From assembly GCF_021026315.1 (NCBI RefSeq), contig NZ_JAJNCX010000003.1:248001-312000 (forward strand): 64,000 nucleotides of DNA. The letters are read 5' to 3'. The stretch is from Rhizobium sp. C4. Lineage in GTDB: Bacteria > Pseudomonadota > Alphaproteobacteria > Rhizobiales > Rhizobiaceae. Under the pieces are notes generated by a model. That model had not been told where the DNA came from and did no database searches. It saw only the letters and a program-made list of their open reading frames with translations. Shown here in pieces: positions 1-10,366 of the stretch; position 1 is the stretch's first letter; every line of letters starts with the position of its first letter. A program made the position numbers and the translations under genes.

Positions 1-1
1 C

Positions 2-376
2 AGCGGCGCCATCAAGGTGACGGGCGGCGCCGGCAAGCTCGTCGGTTTCGATCCTGCCGTTTTCCGCGAACTGGCCTCGCAGAAGCGCTTCTTCGACCTC
101 TCGCTCGCCTCCGCCACGCCGCTGCGTTTCGACAGCTTCCAGTTGGCCGCCGTTGTCGACAACGGCATTGCCGAGCTCAATACCGCAAGCTTCAAGAGCG
201 CGTCGGGCAATCTCGACCTCACGGGCGTCATTCCCTACAAGAACAACAGCCTGGCCGTCTCCGGAACTCTGGGGCCGCCGGCCGGGTCGACAGCCCCTGC
301 AACAAGGTTCTTTGCCGGTGGCGCCTGGCCGAATATTCTCATCTCGCCATTCTCGGCGGTCATTTCCGGCCAATAA
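2..376 (+). CDS. AsmA-family protein, C-terminal fragment
   Basis: The reading frame is open from the first bases of the window to a TAA at 374-376, so only the last 124 residues are present. The pattern of short alternating hydrophobic strands, including LDLTGVIPYKNNSLAVSGTL, resembles the C-terminal beta-rich part of AsmA-like proteins, which are inner-membrane-anchored periplasmic proteins linked to lipid transport and envelope assembly. The start and N-terminal membrane anchor lie outside the window. Family assignment is by general resemblance only; it could be another large periplasmic beta-rich protein. Confidence 0.5.
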   Translation, partial: SGAIKVTGGAGKLVGFDPAVFRELASQKRFFDLSLASATPLRFDSFQLAAVVDNGIAELNTASFKSASGNLDLTGVIPYKNNSLAVSGTLGPPAGSTAPATRFFAGGAWPNILISPFSAVISGQ

Positions 377-423
377 GGCAGCCTTACCGTTTTGTCATTT
401 GTGTGCGCTGCACAATGGTGCTA

Positions 424-449
424 GCAATTGTTCAGCTTTTGACAATTGC
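424..449. promoter_or_regulatory. 26-bp inverted repeat before the patatin gene
   Basis: Two perfect 8-base arms, GCAATTGT at 424-431 and ACAATTGC at 442-449, are separated by 10 bases and end 17 bases before the GTG start of the next gene. The arm length and spacing fit a dimeric regulator site, or a hairpin in the leader RNA. No regulator gene is adjacent, so the protein that would bind is unknown. Confidence 0.35.
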
Positions 450-466
450 AATGAGAACGCGTTCCA

Positions 467-1594
467 GTGTCCATCCTCTCAGACAAGAAGATCATTGTTT
501 TTCAAGGCGGCGGCGCTTTGGGCGCCTATCAGGCGGGTGCTTATGAAGCACTGCACGAAGCCGGCATTCGGCCTGAATGGATCGCGGGCATTTCCATCGG
601 CGCGATCAATTCTGCCATCGTTGCCGGCAGTCCGGAAGAAAAGCGGGTCGAGAACCTGCGGCGCTTCTGGGAGCTGGTGACCTCCGGTCCCCGCACCATC
701 CCGATCGGCGAGGAGCCGCTGCTGCGCCGCTTCTTCAATGAGTTTTCCGCCTCCATGGCTGCCACCGTTGGCGTCAACGGCTTCTACAAGCCGCAAATGC
801 CGAACCTCGTCTCGCTGATGAGCGGCCGCGCCCCGATGGCCTTCTACGACACGTCGCCGCTGATCAAGACGCTGGAGACCTTGGTCGACTTCGACCTGAT
901 CAATCGCGGCCCCACACGGCTCAGCGTCGGTGCCGTCGAGATCGAAACCGCCAACTTCCGCTATTTCGACAGCGCCCAGCTGAAGAACCGCGGCGGCATC
1001 AATGCGCTCCACGTTGCCGCCTCCGGTGCCCTGCCGCCGGGCTTCCCGCCGGTCGAGATCGAAGGCAAGCATTATTGGGATGGCGGCCTCGTCTCCAACA
1101 CGCCGCTGCAATGGATCATGGATCGCCGCGATCACCGGGAGGACATCTGCGTCTTCCAGGTCGACCTGTTCAGTGCGTCCGGCCATATGCCGCAGGACAT
1201 GCTGGAGGCCTCCGCCCGCGAAAAGGAAATCCGCTTCTCCAGCCGCACGCGTCTCAACACCCAGATTGCCCGCGAGCAGGAGAAGATGCGCAAGGCGCTG
1301 AAGCGTGTACTGGCGAAAGTGCCGTCGGAACTCTCCGACGATCCCGACGTTCAATATCTGCTTGGCGAGCAGGACGGTGGCGGCACCACGGTCGTGCATC
1401 TCATCTATCGCCGACGGGACTACGAAACCAGCACGATGGACTACGAGTTCTCGCGCATCACCATGGAAGACCATTGGCGCGCCGGCTACGACGATGTGAA
1501 GGAAACGCTGGCCTGTGGTCAGTGGATCAATCGTCGCATCCCCGACGACGGCTTCAAGACCATCGACCGCCGTCGCATCGCCAACGGCAAATAA
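467..1594 (+). CDS. Patatin-like phospholipase with C-terminal DUF3734-like region
   Basis: The 375-residue protein has the full patatin signature: the glycine-rich oxyanion loop GGGALGAYQAG near residues 14-24, the nucleophile elbow GISIG near residue 43, and the DGG motif giving the second member of the Ser-Asp dyad. It should hydrolyse acyl esters of phospholipids or related lipids. The C-terminal 130 residues match the extension I associate with DUF3734. The start is a GTG; the nearby ATG at 451 is out of frame. bdhA follows 84 bases later on the same strand, and the pairing suggests a link to storage-lipid or 3-hydroxybutyrate metabolism, which is inference. Confidence 0.85.
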   Translation: MSILSDKKIIVFQGGGALGAYQAGAYEALHEAGIRPEWIAGISIGAINSAIVAGSPEEKRVENLRRFWELVTSGPRTIPIGEEPLLRRFFNEFSASMAATVGVNGFYKPQMPNLVSLMSGRAPMAFYDTSPLIKTLETLVDFDLINRGPTRLSVGAVEIETANFRYFDSAQLKNRGGINALHVAASGALPPGFPPVEIEGKHYWDGGLVSNTPLQWIMDRRDHREDICVFQVDLFSASGHMPQDMLEASAREKEIRFSSRTRLNTQIAREQEKMRKALKRVLAKVPSELSDDPDVQYLLGEQDGGGTTVVHLIYRRRDYETSTMDYEFSRITMEDHWRAGYDDVKETLACGQWINRRIPDDGFKTIDRRRIANGK

Positions 1595-1678
1595 CCGCAG
1601 CAATTCCAGCAAGACTGCGTCGCGGTTTTGCGCCCGGAATTGCGGAAGCAAAGACGTTCCACACAAGGGAGCATTACG

Positions 1679-2461
1679 ATGAATATGAAGGACAAGGTTT
1701 GCATCGTCACCGGTTCGGCTGGTGGCATCGGGTATGCGATTGCCAAGCGCTATGTCGCTGCAGGCGCGAAGGTCGTGATTGCCGACCTCAAGGCCGACGC
1801 GGCTGAAAAGGCTGCATCCGAACTCAAGGCACTCGGCCCCGGCGACGCCTTTGCTGTTGAAATGGACGTGACCAGCGAAGAGGCGGTCAACGCCGGTGTT
1901 GCCGCCACAATCGCAAAATGGGGCCGCGTCGACGTTCTCGTCTCCAATGCCGGCATCCAGATCGTCAACAAGATCGAGGACTTCGCCTTTGCCGACTGGA
2001 AGAAGATGCTCGCCATCCATCTCGACGGCGCGTTTCTGACGACGAAGGCCTGCATGCCGCATATGAAGGCACAGAAGGGCGGCGCGATCATCTATATGGG
2101 CTCGGTCCACTCCAAGGAGGCCTCGCCTCTGAAGTCGGCCTATGTGACGGCCAAGCACGGCCTGCTCGGCCTTGCCCGCGTGGTCGCCAAGGAAGGCGGC
2201 AAGTTTGGCGTCCGCGCCAATGTCATCTGCCCCGGCTTCGTCCGCACCCCGCTCGTCGAGAAGCAGATCCCGGAACAGGCCAAGGAGCTTGGGATTTCCG
2301 AGGAGGAAGTCGTCTCGAAGGTCATGCTCGGCCAGACGGTCGATGCGGAATTCACCACCGTCGAGGATATCGCCGAAGTGGCCTATTTCTTCGCCGGATT
2401 CGAGACCAATGCACTGACAGGACAATCCATCGTCGCCAGCCATGGCTGGTACATGGAATAG
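1679..2461 (+). CDS. bdhA: 3-hydroxybutyrate dehydrogenase
   Basis: This 260-residue short-chain dehydrogenase oxidises D-3-hydroxybutyrate to acetoacetate with NAD, the step that feeds polyhydroxybutyrate breakdown into central metabolism. It shows the cofactor loop TGSAGGIG, the NAG motif (SNAGIQ) and the catalytic Ser...Tyr-x-x-x-Lys (YVTAK). The C-terminal motif [16 protein letters not shown] is typical of BdhA rather than FabG. The ATG at 1679 is preceded by AAGGGA at good spacing; upstream in-frame codons lack a ribosome site. Acetoacetate decarboxylase lies 2.7 kb downstream, so both makers and users of acetoacetate are in this region. Confidence 0.9.
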   Translation: MNMKDKVCIVTGSAGGIGYAIAKRYVAAGAKVVIADLKADAAEKAASELKALGPGDAFAVEMDVTSEEAVNAGVAATIAKWGRVDVLVSNAGIQIVNKIEDFAFADWKKMLAIHLDGAFLTTKACMPHMKAQKGGAIIYMGSVHSKEASPLKSAYVTAKHGLLGLARVVAKEGGKFGVRANVICPGFVRTPLVEKQIPEQAKELGISEEEVVSKVMLGQTVDAEFTTVEDIAEVAYFFAGFETNALTGQSIVASHGWYME

Positions 2462-2544
2462 TCGGTTCTGAGGTCATTTTGCGACCGTCACAATTTTGCC
2501 CGGGATCACGTTAACAAAAGTTAATGGAGATGAGGAGCAAGATC

Positions 2545-2736
2545 ATGACATCGCAGAATGTGAACCAGGAAGTGATCGACGCCTATTACGAATATACGCA
2601 TCTGACGCTCGATCGTAGCAAATTTGCCGATAAACTCCGCGAGATGGCAAAGACCGAGGCCAAGCTTCGGTCTTTCCAGTTGGAACGGGATTGGGCAAGC
2701 CTGCGCACGGACGCTGAAGCCAAGCGTCCGCAGTAA
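2545..2736 (+). CDS. 63-residue protein resembling the leader of the dienelactone hydrolase
   Basis: The frame starts at ATG 2545 behind GAGGAG at 2532-2537, the best-spaced site; an earlier ATG at 2524 lacks one. Residues 13-24 (AYYEYTHLTLDR) match residues 18-28 of the Tat-exported hydrolase at 4081, and 28 bases are identical between the two (2588-2615 and 4136-4163). The twin arginine of the hydrolase (DRRDF) is DRSKF here, no hydrophobic core follows, and the remainder is charged and helical. It is therefore not an export signal. It may be a small protein with a shared recognition peptide, or a decayed duplicate. Function unknown. Confidence 0.6.
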   Translation: MTSQNVNQEVIDAYYEYTHLTLDRSKFADKLREMAKTEAKLRSFQLERDWASLRTDAEAKRPQ

Positions 2737-2808
2737 CGGAGAGATACCGGCAGCGGCGCGGACGGGGAGGAACGTCATCTCCTCGCATTCTGCGCCATTG
2801 GTCTGTGG

Positions 2809-2822
2809 TTGACATTGATCAA
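2809..2822. promoter_or_regulatory. Candidate FNR/FixK-type box upstream of adhA
   Basis: TTGACATTGATCAA matches the FNR/FixK consensus TTGAT-N4-ATCAA at nine of ten fixed positions. It sits 59 bases before the adhA start, a plausible place for oxygen-responsive activation of a fermentative alcohol dehydrogenase. The assignment comes from a single site match; no fixK or fnr gene is in the window. Confidence 0.4.
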
Positions 2823-2880
2823 TGCGGCATGGGCATCGGTCAACTCTTATGGGGCTCAATTCAGCCCCAAGGAGCTATCG

Positions 2881-3900
2881 ATGTCGATGACCATGAAAGC
2901 TGCGGTCGTTCGCGACTTCAAATCCCCGCTTGTGATCGAGGAAATGCCCGTGCCCACGCCGGGCGAGGGCCAGATCCTCGTCAAGTTCGAGGCGACAGGC
3001 GTCTGCCACACCGACCTGCATGCCGCCCGTGGCGACTGGCCGGTCAAGCCCAATCCGCCCTTCATTCCGGGCCATGAAGGCGTCGGCTTCGTGGCTGCAC
3101 TTGGCAAGGGCGTGACCCGCGTCAAGGAAGGCGATCGTGTCGGGGTGCCATGGCTGCACACCGCCTGCGGTTACTGCCCGCATTGCCGCACCGGCTGGGA
3201 AACGCTCTGCGGCGCCCAGAAAAATACCGGCTATTCGGTCAATGGCAGCTTCGCCCAATATGGCCTCGCTGATCCTGACTATGTCGGCGTGCTGCCCTCC
3301 ACGCTGGAATTCGGCCCCGCCGCCCCCATCCTGTGCGCCGGCGTGACGGTCTACAAGGGCCTCAAGGAAACGGAAGTGAAGCCCGGCGAATGGGTCCTCA
3401 TCTCCGGTATTGGCGGTCTTGGCCACATGGCCGTGCAATATGCCAAGGCCATGGGCATGCATGTCGCCGCTGCCGATATCTTCCCCGAAAAGTTGGCGCT
3501 TGCAAAGAAGCTCGGCGCAGATGTCACCATCGATGCACGCGATGAAAAGGCCGTCGCGGCCTTCCAGTCGCATGGCGTTCACGGCGCACTCGTCACCGCC
3601 GTTTCGCCCAAGGCGATGGAGCAGGCCTTCCATATGCTCCGCTCGCACGGCACCATGGCGCTGGTCGGCCTGCCGCCGGGCTTCATCAGCCTGCCGGTTT
3701 TCGATACGGTGCTGAAGCGCATCACCGTGCGCGGCTCCATTGTCGGCACCCGGCAGGATCTCGAAGAGTCGCTGGAATTTGCCGGCGAGGGCAAGGTTGC
3801 GGCGCATTTCTCCTGGGACAAGCTGGAGAATATCAACGCCATCTTCGAGACGATGGAAAAGGGCGGCATTGATGGCCGCATTGTCCTCGACATGCATTGA
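2881..3900 (+). CDS. adhA: Zinc-dependent alcohol dehydrogenase
   Basis: This 339-residue medium-chain dehydrogenase interconverts primary alcohols and aldehydes with NAD(H). The catalytic-zinc motif is GVCHTDLHAA plus the GHEGVG loop, and the structural zinc is held by four cysteines in CGYCPHCRTGWETLC. The Rossmann loop GIGGLGHMAVQYAKAMG follows. Length and motifs match the AdhA/AdhP group. The ATG at 2881 has AAGGAG ten bases upstream; a longer in-frame extension to 2809 runs through the candidate FNR box and is unlikely. A strong terminator follows the gene. Confidence 0.9.
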   Translation: MSMTMKAAVVRDFKSPLVIEEMPVPTPGEGQILVKFEATGVCHTDLHAARGDWPVKPNPPFIPGHEGVGFVAALGKGVTRVKEGDRVGVPWLHTACGYCPHCRTGWETLCGAQKNTGYSVNGSFAQYGLADPDYVGVLPSTLEFGPAAPILCAGVTVYKGLKETEVKPGEWVLISGIGGLGHMAVQYAKAMGMHVAAADIFPEKLALAKKLGADVTIDARDEKAVAAFQSHGVHGALVTAVSPKAMEQAFHMLRSHGTMALVGLPPGFISLPVFDTVLKRITVRGSIVGTRQDLEESLEFAGEGKVAAHFSWDKLENINAIFETMEKGGIDGRIVLDMH

Positions 3901-3917
3901 TTGCTCGAAAAATCTTC

Positions 3918-3955
3918 AAGCCGCGCAGGTCGGAAACGATCTGCGCGGCTTTTGT
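3918..3955 (+). terminator. Rho-independent terminator of adhA
   Basis: A perfect 11-bp stem, AAGCCGCGCAG at 3918-3928 with CTGCGCGGCTT at 3941-3951, closes a 12-base loop and runs into TTTGTTT. It separates adhA from the dienelactone hydrolase gene. Confidence 0.85.
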
Positions 3956-4080
3956 TTGAAAAGCCGGCTCACGATTTTGTGTTTTGCCGCCACCGGTCCA
4001 TCGGGTCACGATGTTCGTAAGGGCTTTCAGGGGGAGGGAGCCCGGGGGCGCCATCCATCGATCCCAAGGAGACCGACGTC

Positions 4081-4968
4081 ATGACGAAACCCGAGAATAA
4101 TCCGAAGGTCACGCAAGCGATGATCAATGCGTATGACGAATATACGCATCTGACGCTCGATCGCCGCGACTTCATGCGCAAGCTGACCGCTCTGACAGGC
4201 TCTGCCGCAACTGCCGCCGCCGTCGCGCCGCTGCTCGCCGCCAATCAGGCAAAGGCCGAAATGGTCGCCCCGGACGATGCCCGCGTAAAGGCCGAAGACG
4301 TGACCTTTGCGGGCGCAACCGGCGAGATCAAGGCCTACAAGGTCCGCCCCGCCAATGCGACAGGCAAGCTGCCCGCCGTCATCGTCATTCATGAAAACCG
4401 TGGGCTGAACCCACATATCAAGGACATTGCACGCCGCATTGCGCTGGAAGGCTTCGAGGCGCTCGCCCCCGATTATCTCTCGCCCGCCGGCGGTACGCCC
4501 ACGGATGAGGATAAGGCGCGCGAGATGATCTCCGCGCTGAAGCCCGAGGACGCAACCGCCAACTCTGTCGCTGCCGTGAAATATCTCGAAAGCGCGCCCG
4601 ACACGACCGGCAAGGTCGGTGCGATCGGCTTCTGCTGGGGCGGCGGTCTCGCCAACCAGACGGCGGTCAATGCGCCGGACCTCAAGGCGGCGGTCGCCTA
4701 TTACGGCGCGCAGCCGAAATTCGAGGACGTGCCGAAGATCAAGGCCGCACTCCTCCTCCACTATGCGGGGCTCGATGAGCGCATTAATGCGGGTATCGAT
4801 GCCTATAAGAAGGCGCTGACCGACTCCGGCAAGGACTTCCAGATCTTCGTCTACGATGGCGTCAACCACGCCTTCAACAACGATACGTCTGCTGCGCGCT
4901 ACAACAAGCAGGCCGCCGATCTCGCCTGGAGCCGGACAATCGCCTTCCTGAAGCAGAAGCTGGCTTAG
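4081..4968 (+). CDS. Dienelactone hydrolase family protein with Tat signal
   Basis: The 295-residue protein has an alpha/beta-hydrolase domain of the dienelactone hydrolase family, with the early glutamate in HENRGL, the nucleophile cysteine in GFCWGGG, the aspartate in YAGLDERI and the histidine in NHAF. Residues 27-34 (DRRDFMRK) followed by an alanine-rich hydrophobic stretch and AKA form a twin-arginine export signal, so the folded enzyme probably acts in the periplasm. Unusually, about 27 residues precede the twin arginine, and this leader (AYDEYTHLTLDR) recurs in the small gene at 2545. The ribosome site AAGGAG precedes ATG 4081. Natural substrate unknown. Confidence 0.85.
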   Translation: MTKPENNPKVTQAMINAYDEYTHLTLDRRDFMRKLTALTGSAATAAAVAPLLAANQAKAEMVAPDDARVKAEDVTFAGATGEIKAYKVRPANATGKLPAVIVIHENRGLNPHIKDIARRIALEGFEALAPDYLSPAGGTPTDEDKAREMISALKPEDATANSVAAVKYLESAPDTTGKVGAIGFCWGGGLANQTAVNAPDLKAAVAYYGAQPKFEDVPKIKAALLLHYAGLDERINAGIDAYKKALTDSGKDFQIFVYDGVNHAFNNDTSAARYNKQAADLAWSRTIAFLKQKLA

Positions 4969-5120
4969 CCCCGCCCGCTGATCATTCTTTTCGCGATCAC
5001 GCAACAAATGTCACCGCAGCCCATTAATTCTCGGCAATGTGCTGCGGTGCAACATTTTGCGGCCTTCTTTGCTCCGGACATTGAAGGCGGAAGATTTGTG
5101 AAAGAACGAAGGAATTTGCC

Positions 5121-5861
5121 ATGAAGATCAGCGATGTGAAGAAAAACGCCTTTGCCATGCCGCTCACCAACCCGTCCTATCCGCCGGGTCCCTACAGGTT
5201 CGTCAACCGCGAATTCCTCGTCATCACCTATCGCACCGACCCGGCGGCACTCGCCCGCGTCCTGCCCGAACCGCTGACCTTCGACGAGCCGCTGGTGAAA
5301 TACGAATTCATCCGCATGCCGGATTCCACCGGCTTTGGCGACTACACCGAATCCGGGCAGGTCATCCCCTGCAAGCTCAATGGCGTGGCCGGCGGCTATG
5401 TCCACTCGATGTTTTTGAATGACGATGCGCCGATTGCCGGCGGCCGCGAAATCTGGGGCTTCCCGAAGAAGCTCGCAGACCCGTCGCTTTCGGTGGTGAA
5501 AGACACGCTTGTCGGCACGCTCGATTATTCCGGCCAGCGCATCGCCACCGCCACGATGGGCTACAAGCACCGCGGGCTGGACCTCGACAAGGTCCGCGAG
5601 AGCCTGCTTGCGCCCAATTTCATGCTCAAGATCATCCCGCATGTCGATTGCACGCCGCGCATCTGCGAACTGGTGCGCTATTATCTTGAAGATCTGACGG
5701 TTAAGGGCGCGTGGGAAGGGCCGGGCGCCCTGGCGCTGTTCCCGCACGCGCTGGCCGATGTAGCGGCCCTGCCGGTTCTGGAGATCAAGTCGGCGGTCCA
5801 TATCCTCACCGACCTGACGCTGGGTCTCGGCGAAGTCGTGTACGACTATATGGCCGATTGA
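5121..5861 (+). CDS. adc: Acetoacetate decarboxylase
   Basis: The 246-residue protein decarboxylates acetoacetate to acetone and carbon dioxide through a Schiff base on lysine. The diagnostic segment [13 protein letters not shown] carries the two adjacent lysines (residues 116-117) corresponding to the catalytic and pKa-lowering pair of the clostridial enzyme. Full length for the family. GAAGGAA precedes the ATG. It stands alone on the plus strand and converges on oxyR with a 19-base gap. With bdhA nearby it suggests a route from 3-hydroxybutyrate to acetone; whether it acts on acetoacetate itself or a related keto acid cannot be told from sequence. Confidence 0.88.
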   Translation: MKISDVKKNAFAMPLTNPSYPPGPYRFVNREFLVITYRTDPAALARVLPEPLTFDEPLVKYEFIRMPDSTGFGDYTESGQVIPCKLNGVAGGYVHSMFLNDDAPIAGGREIWGFPKKLADPSLSVVKDTLVGTLDYSGQRIATATMGYKHRGLDLDKVRESLLAPNFMLKIIPHVDCTPRICELVRYYLEDLTVKGAWEGPGALALFPHALADVAALPVLEIKSAVHILTDLTLGLGEVVYDYMAD

Positions 5862-5880
5862 TCCACACGGGGCCGATGTC

Positions 5881-6807
5881 TTAGGCGCGCTCGGCGGTCT
5901 CTCCGCCGAGCAGGGTTTCCGCCGCCCGGTTGCAGACCGATCCGAAGGCCTCGAAATCCTTGCGCCGCATCGCGCTGCCCTTGCGCCAGATCAGGCCGAT
6001 CTCCCGATAGGGCTGCGGCTCGGCCATGCGCACGACGCGCATGCGGTTGCGATCCGCCTCGTCCTTCACCGCGATTTCCGGGATCAGCGTGATCCCCATG
6101 CCATGGCTCACCATTTGCAACAGCGTCGTCATCGAGGTTGCGCCGAAATTCGAAACCCGTCGCCCCGAACCTGAGCCGCAGACCGCAAGCGCCTGTTCGC
6201 GCAGGCAATGGCCCTCATCCAGAAGCAGAAGCCGCTCGACATCCACCTCATCGACGCTGAGCGGCGACATCAGGATATCGGTTTCATTGTCGGCGCTGGC
6301 GACCAGAAAGTGATCGCGGAAGAGGGGGAGGGCTTCCACATTGCCGGCCTCCGCCGGCAGCGCGATCAGCGCGCAATCGAGCCGCCCGGCCTGCAATTCC
6401 TCCAGACATTGCCGCGTGATCGCCTCGCGCATTTCGAGGTTCAGATCCGGATAATCCGCTTTCAACAGCGGGATCAGTCGCGGCACGAGATAGGGCGCAA
6501 CGGTCGGAATGATGCCGAGCCGCAAACGCCCTTCGAGCGTTGCCCGCGCCTGTCGCGCCCGATCATGCAGCCGGTCGACGCTGAAAAGAATCGAGCGGAT
6601 TTCCGGTAGCAGGCCTTCGCCATCTTCGGTGAGATAGGTGCCGGTCCGCGACCGTTCGACCAGCTTCACACCGAGTGCGGCCTCCATGTCGGCGATCTGG
6701 GCGGAGAGCGCCGGCTGGCTGACATTGACCATGTCTGCCGCCTTGCCGAAATGGCCGGTGGTCGCCAGAGCCTCGAAATAACGCATTTGACGGATGGTAA
6801 TCATCAT
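5881..6807 (-). CDS. oxyR: Hydrogen peroxide sensor, LysR family
   Basis: The 308-residue regulator has an N-terminal winged helix (residues 3-62, with QPALSAQI recognition helix) and a LysR effector domain. Cysteines 201 and 210 in LDEGHCLREQALAVCGS are nine residues apart, matching the redox pair C199/C208 of E. coli OxyR that forms a disulphide on exposure to peroxide. It is transcribed divergently from katG, the usual alphaproteobacterial arrangement, so it almost certainly activates katG and represses itself. Two tandem ATG codons at the start make the first residue ambiguous by one. Confidence 0.93.
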   Translation of the reverse strand: MMITIRQMRYFEALATTGHFGKAADMVNVSQPALSAQIADMEAALGVKLVERSRTGTYLTEDGEGLLPEIRSILFSVDRLHDRARQARATLEGRLRLGIIPTVAPYLVPRLIPLLKADYPDLNLEMREAITRQCLEELQAGRLDCALIALPAEAGNVEALPLFRDHFLVASADNETDILMSPLSVDEVDVERLLLLDEGHCLREQALAVCGSGSGRRVSNFGATSMTTLLQMVSHGMGITLIPEIAVKDEADRNRMRVVRMAEPQPYREIGLIWRKGSAMRRKDFEAFGSVCNRAAETLLGGETAERA

Positions 6808-6810
6808 AAG

Positions 6811-6860
6811 AAATTCCTATCAAAAATTTCAATAAATACAATTGGAGATTATAGGGAATT
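6811..6860. promoter_or_regulatory. oxyR-katG intergenic region with candidate OxyR half-sites
   Basis: The 239 bases between the divergent starts contain an AT-rich patch flanked by AATTCCTAT (6812-6820) and ATAGGGAATT (6851-6860). The CTAT and ATAG ends and the dyad symmetry resemble OxyR half-sites, which are spaced ATAG/CTAT elements. The spacing is not a perfect consensus match, so the exact boundary is uncertain, but this is where an OxyR tetramer controlling both genes would be expected. Confidence 0.45.
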
Positions 6861-6914
6861 GGTGCGAAATTGCCTCCGTGCCCGGCTCTAACCGGCAAAA
6901 CGAACGTCACTTGA

Positions 6915-9260
<2,346 letters not shown>

Positions 9261-9283
9261 TGGCTTCAAACAAGTCGCAAGGG

Positions 9284-9309
9284 AAAGGCGGGCGATTGGC
9301 CCGCCTTTT
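9284..9309 (+). terminator. Rho-independent terminator of katG
   Basis: AAAGGCGGGC at 9284-9293 pairs with GCCCGCCTTT starting at 9299 around a 5-base loop, followed by TTTTCTTGTTT. The position 24 bases after the katG stop fits simple termination. Confidence 0.85.
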
Positions 9310-9450
9310 CTTGTTTCAGCATTTCCTCAAGGATGGAAACTCTGTCGCGGTTTAACCATCTCAGAGAAATTTCAAGACAAAAGCGCCGATTTCCAGCATA
9401 GAGGGACCCGTACGAGCGCGAAGAGACGCGCTTTCTTCCGGGGATCAACC

Positions 9451-9801
9451 ATGAAAATACTTAAAGTGGTAGCGGCTGCTGCACTCGCCGGTGCAATGTC
9501 CGCCTCGTCGGCCTTTTCTGCCGGCATGGCATTCAAGATTCATAATAAGTCTGACTATATCATCAATGGTTTCTACATTCAGGGCAGCGATGGCTCGCTC
9601 AGCGACAACTGGATGAACTTCGAACTTCATGGCAACGAGACCGCAAACATGAAGTTCGACTATGATGGTGCTTGCGACATCGTCTTCGTTGTTGCATGGG
9701 CAGCGACCGACGGCTCCGAGATCAAGGGCGACCCGACCTCGATCGACATCTGCAAGGCCGACAACATCTATTTCGATGGCAAGGAAGCCACCTACGATTG
9801 A
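9451..9801 (+). CDS. Small exported protein of unknown function
   Basis: A 116-residue protein with a clear Sec signal peptide: basic start MKILK, hydrophobic alanine-rich core, and a cleavage site near AFSAG. The mature 90 residues are acidic, with alternating short beta-like segments (FKIHNKSDYIINGFYIQ) and two cysteines, CDIVFVV and DICKAD, that could form a disulphide in the periplasm. I do not recognise the family. It is monocistronic between the katG terminator and its own hairpin terminator. Confidence 0.7.
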   Translation: MKILKVVAAAALAGAMSASSAFSAGMAFKIHNKSDYIINGFYIQGSDGSLSDNWMNFELHGNETANMKFDYDGACDIVFVVAWAATDGSEIKGDPTSIDICKADNIYFDGKEATYD

Positions 9802-9827
9802 TCCCTCGCATGAGGACGATTGACACG

Positions 9828-9851
9828 AACGCCGGCCCCGAGGCCGGCGTT
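9828..9851 (+). terminator. Hairpin terminator after the small exported protein
   Basis: Perfect 10-bp arms AACGCCGGCC (9828-9837) and GGCCGGCGTT (9842-9851) enclose four bases. The following T run is short (TTCTG), so efficiency is uncertain; it lies between convergent genes and may act on both. Confidence 0.55.
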
Positions 9852-9873
9852 CTGCGTCTCAGAGGCCTGGGGT

Positions 9874-10197
9874 TCAGCGGCGGAGGATCGGGCAGCCCGG
9901 GCGGTTGGCGACGACCATGCGGTCCATCCGGTAGCCGCGCCGGCCCTCCAGGATGACCCGGTTCGGCGAGCGCCCGATGACGACGGCGCCACGCAGGCCT
10001 GAACGCTCTGCGCGCCAGACGGCCTCGCGGTTCGTGCAGGCGCGGCGTTCCTGCCAATGAGGGCGATGATGACGGTATCCGTCGCGCATCTCGATCTGCA
10101 CGCCCATGTCACGGGCGGAAGCGATCGAGGGGGCGGCGGCAATGGAGCCAAGGCCGATCAGTGCGGCGAATGCGGCTTTGGTGAAAAGCGAAGTCAT
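9874..10197 (-). CDS. Small exported basic protein of unknown function
   Basis: The 107-residue product starts at ATG 10197 behind GGAGGAAG; a longer frame to 10296 lacks a ribosome site. It begins with a signal peptide (MTSLFTKAAFAALIGLGSIA) cleaved near ASA, and the mature part is rich in arginine, histidine and paired glycines (RHHRPHWQERR, RSPNRVILEGRRGYRMDR) with two cysteines. It resembles small periplasmic basic proteins common in rhizobia, but no function is known to me. Confidence 0.65.
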   Translation of the reverse strand: MTSLFTKAAFAALIGLGSIAAAPSIASARDMGVQIEMRDGYRHHRPHWQERRACTNREAVWRAERSGLRGAVVIGRSPNRVILEGRRGYRMDRMVVANRPGCPILRR

Positions 10198-10366
10198 GGG
10201 CTTCCTCCGGATCTTGTCTTCTGGGTGCTGGAGTTTTCGGGTTCGCGGTAAGTCCGGAAGAACGTTTCCGAACTTGCCTTGATCAATCGCTGGCACAAGC
10301 GATTGTTCCGAAAATTAGCACCTGCTGACTGAACCGCAGTCAAACCCGGCATTCACCGTGAGTTCA

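Noticed and set aside
1595..1678. CAATTCC/GGAATTG dyad between patatin and bdhA as an attenuator
   Set aside because: The arms are short, there is no T run, and continuous transcription of the pair is more likely.
479..2443. 654-residue open frame on the minus strand across the patatin and bdhA genes
   Set aside because: It is antisense to two well-supported genes, has no domain or ribosome site, and arises from GC-biased third positions.
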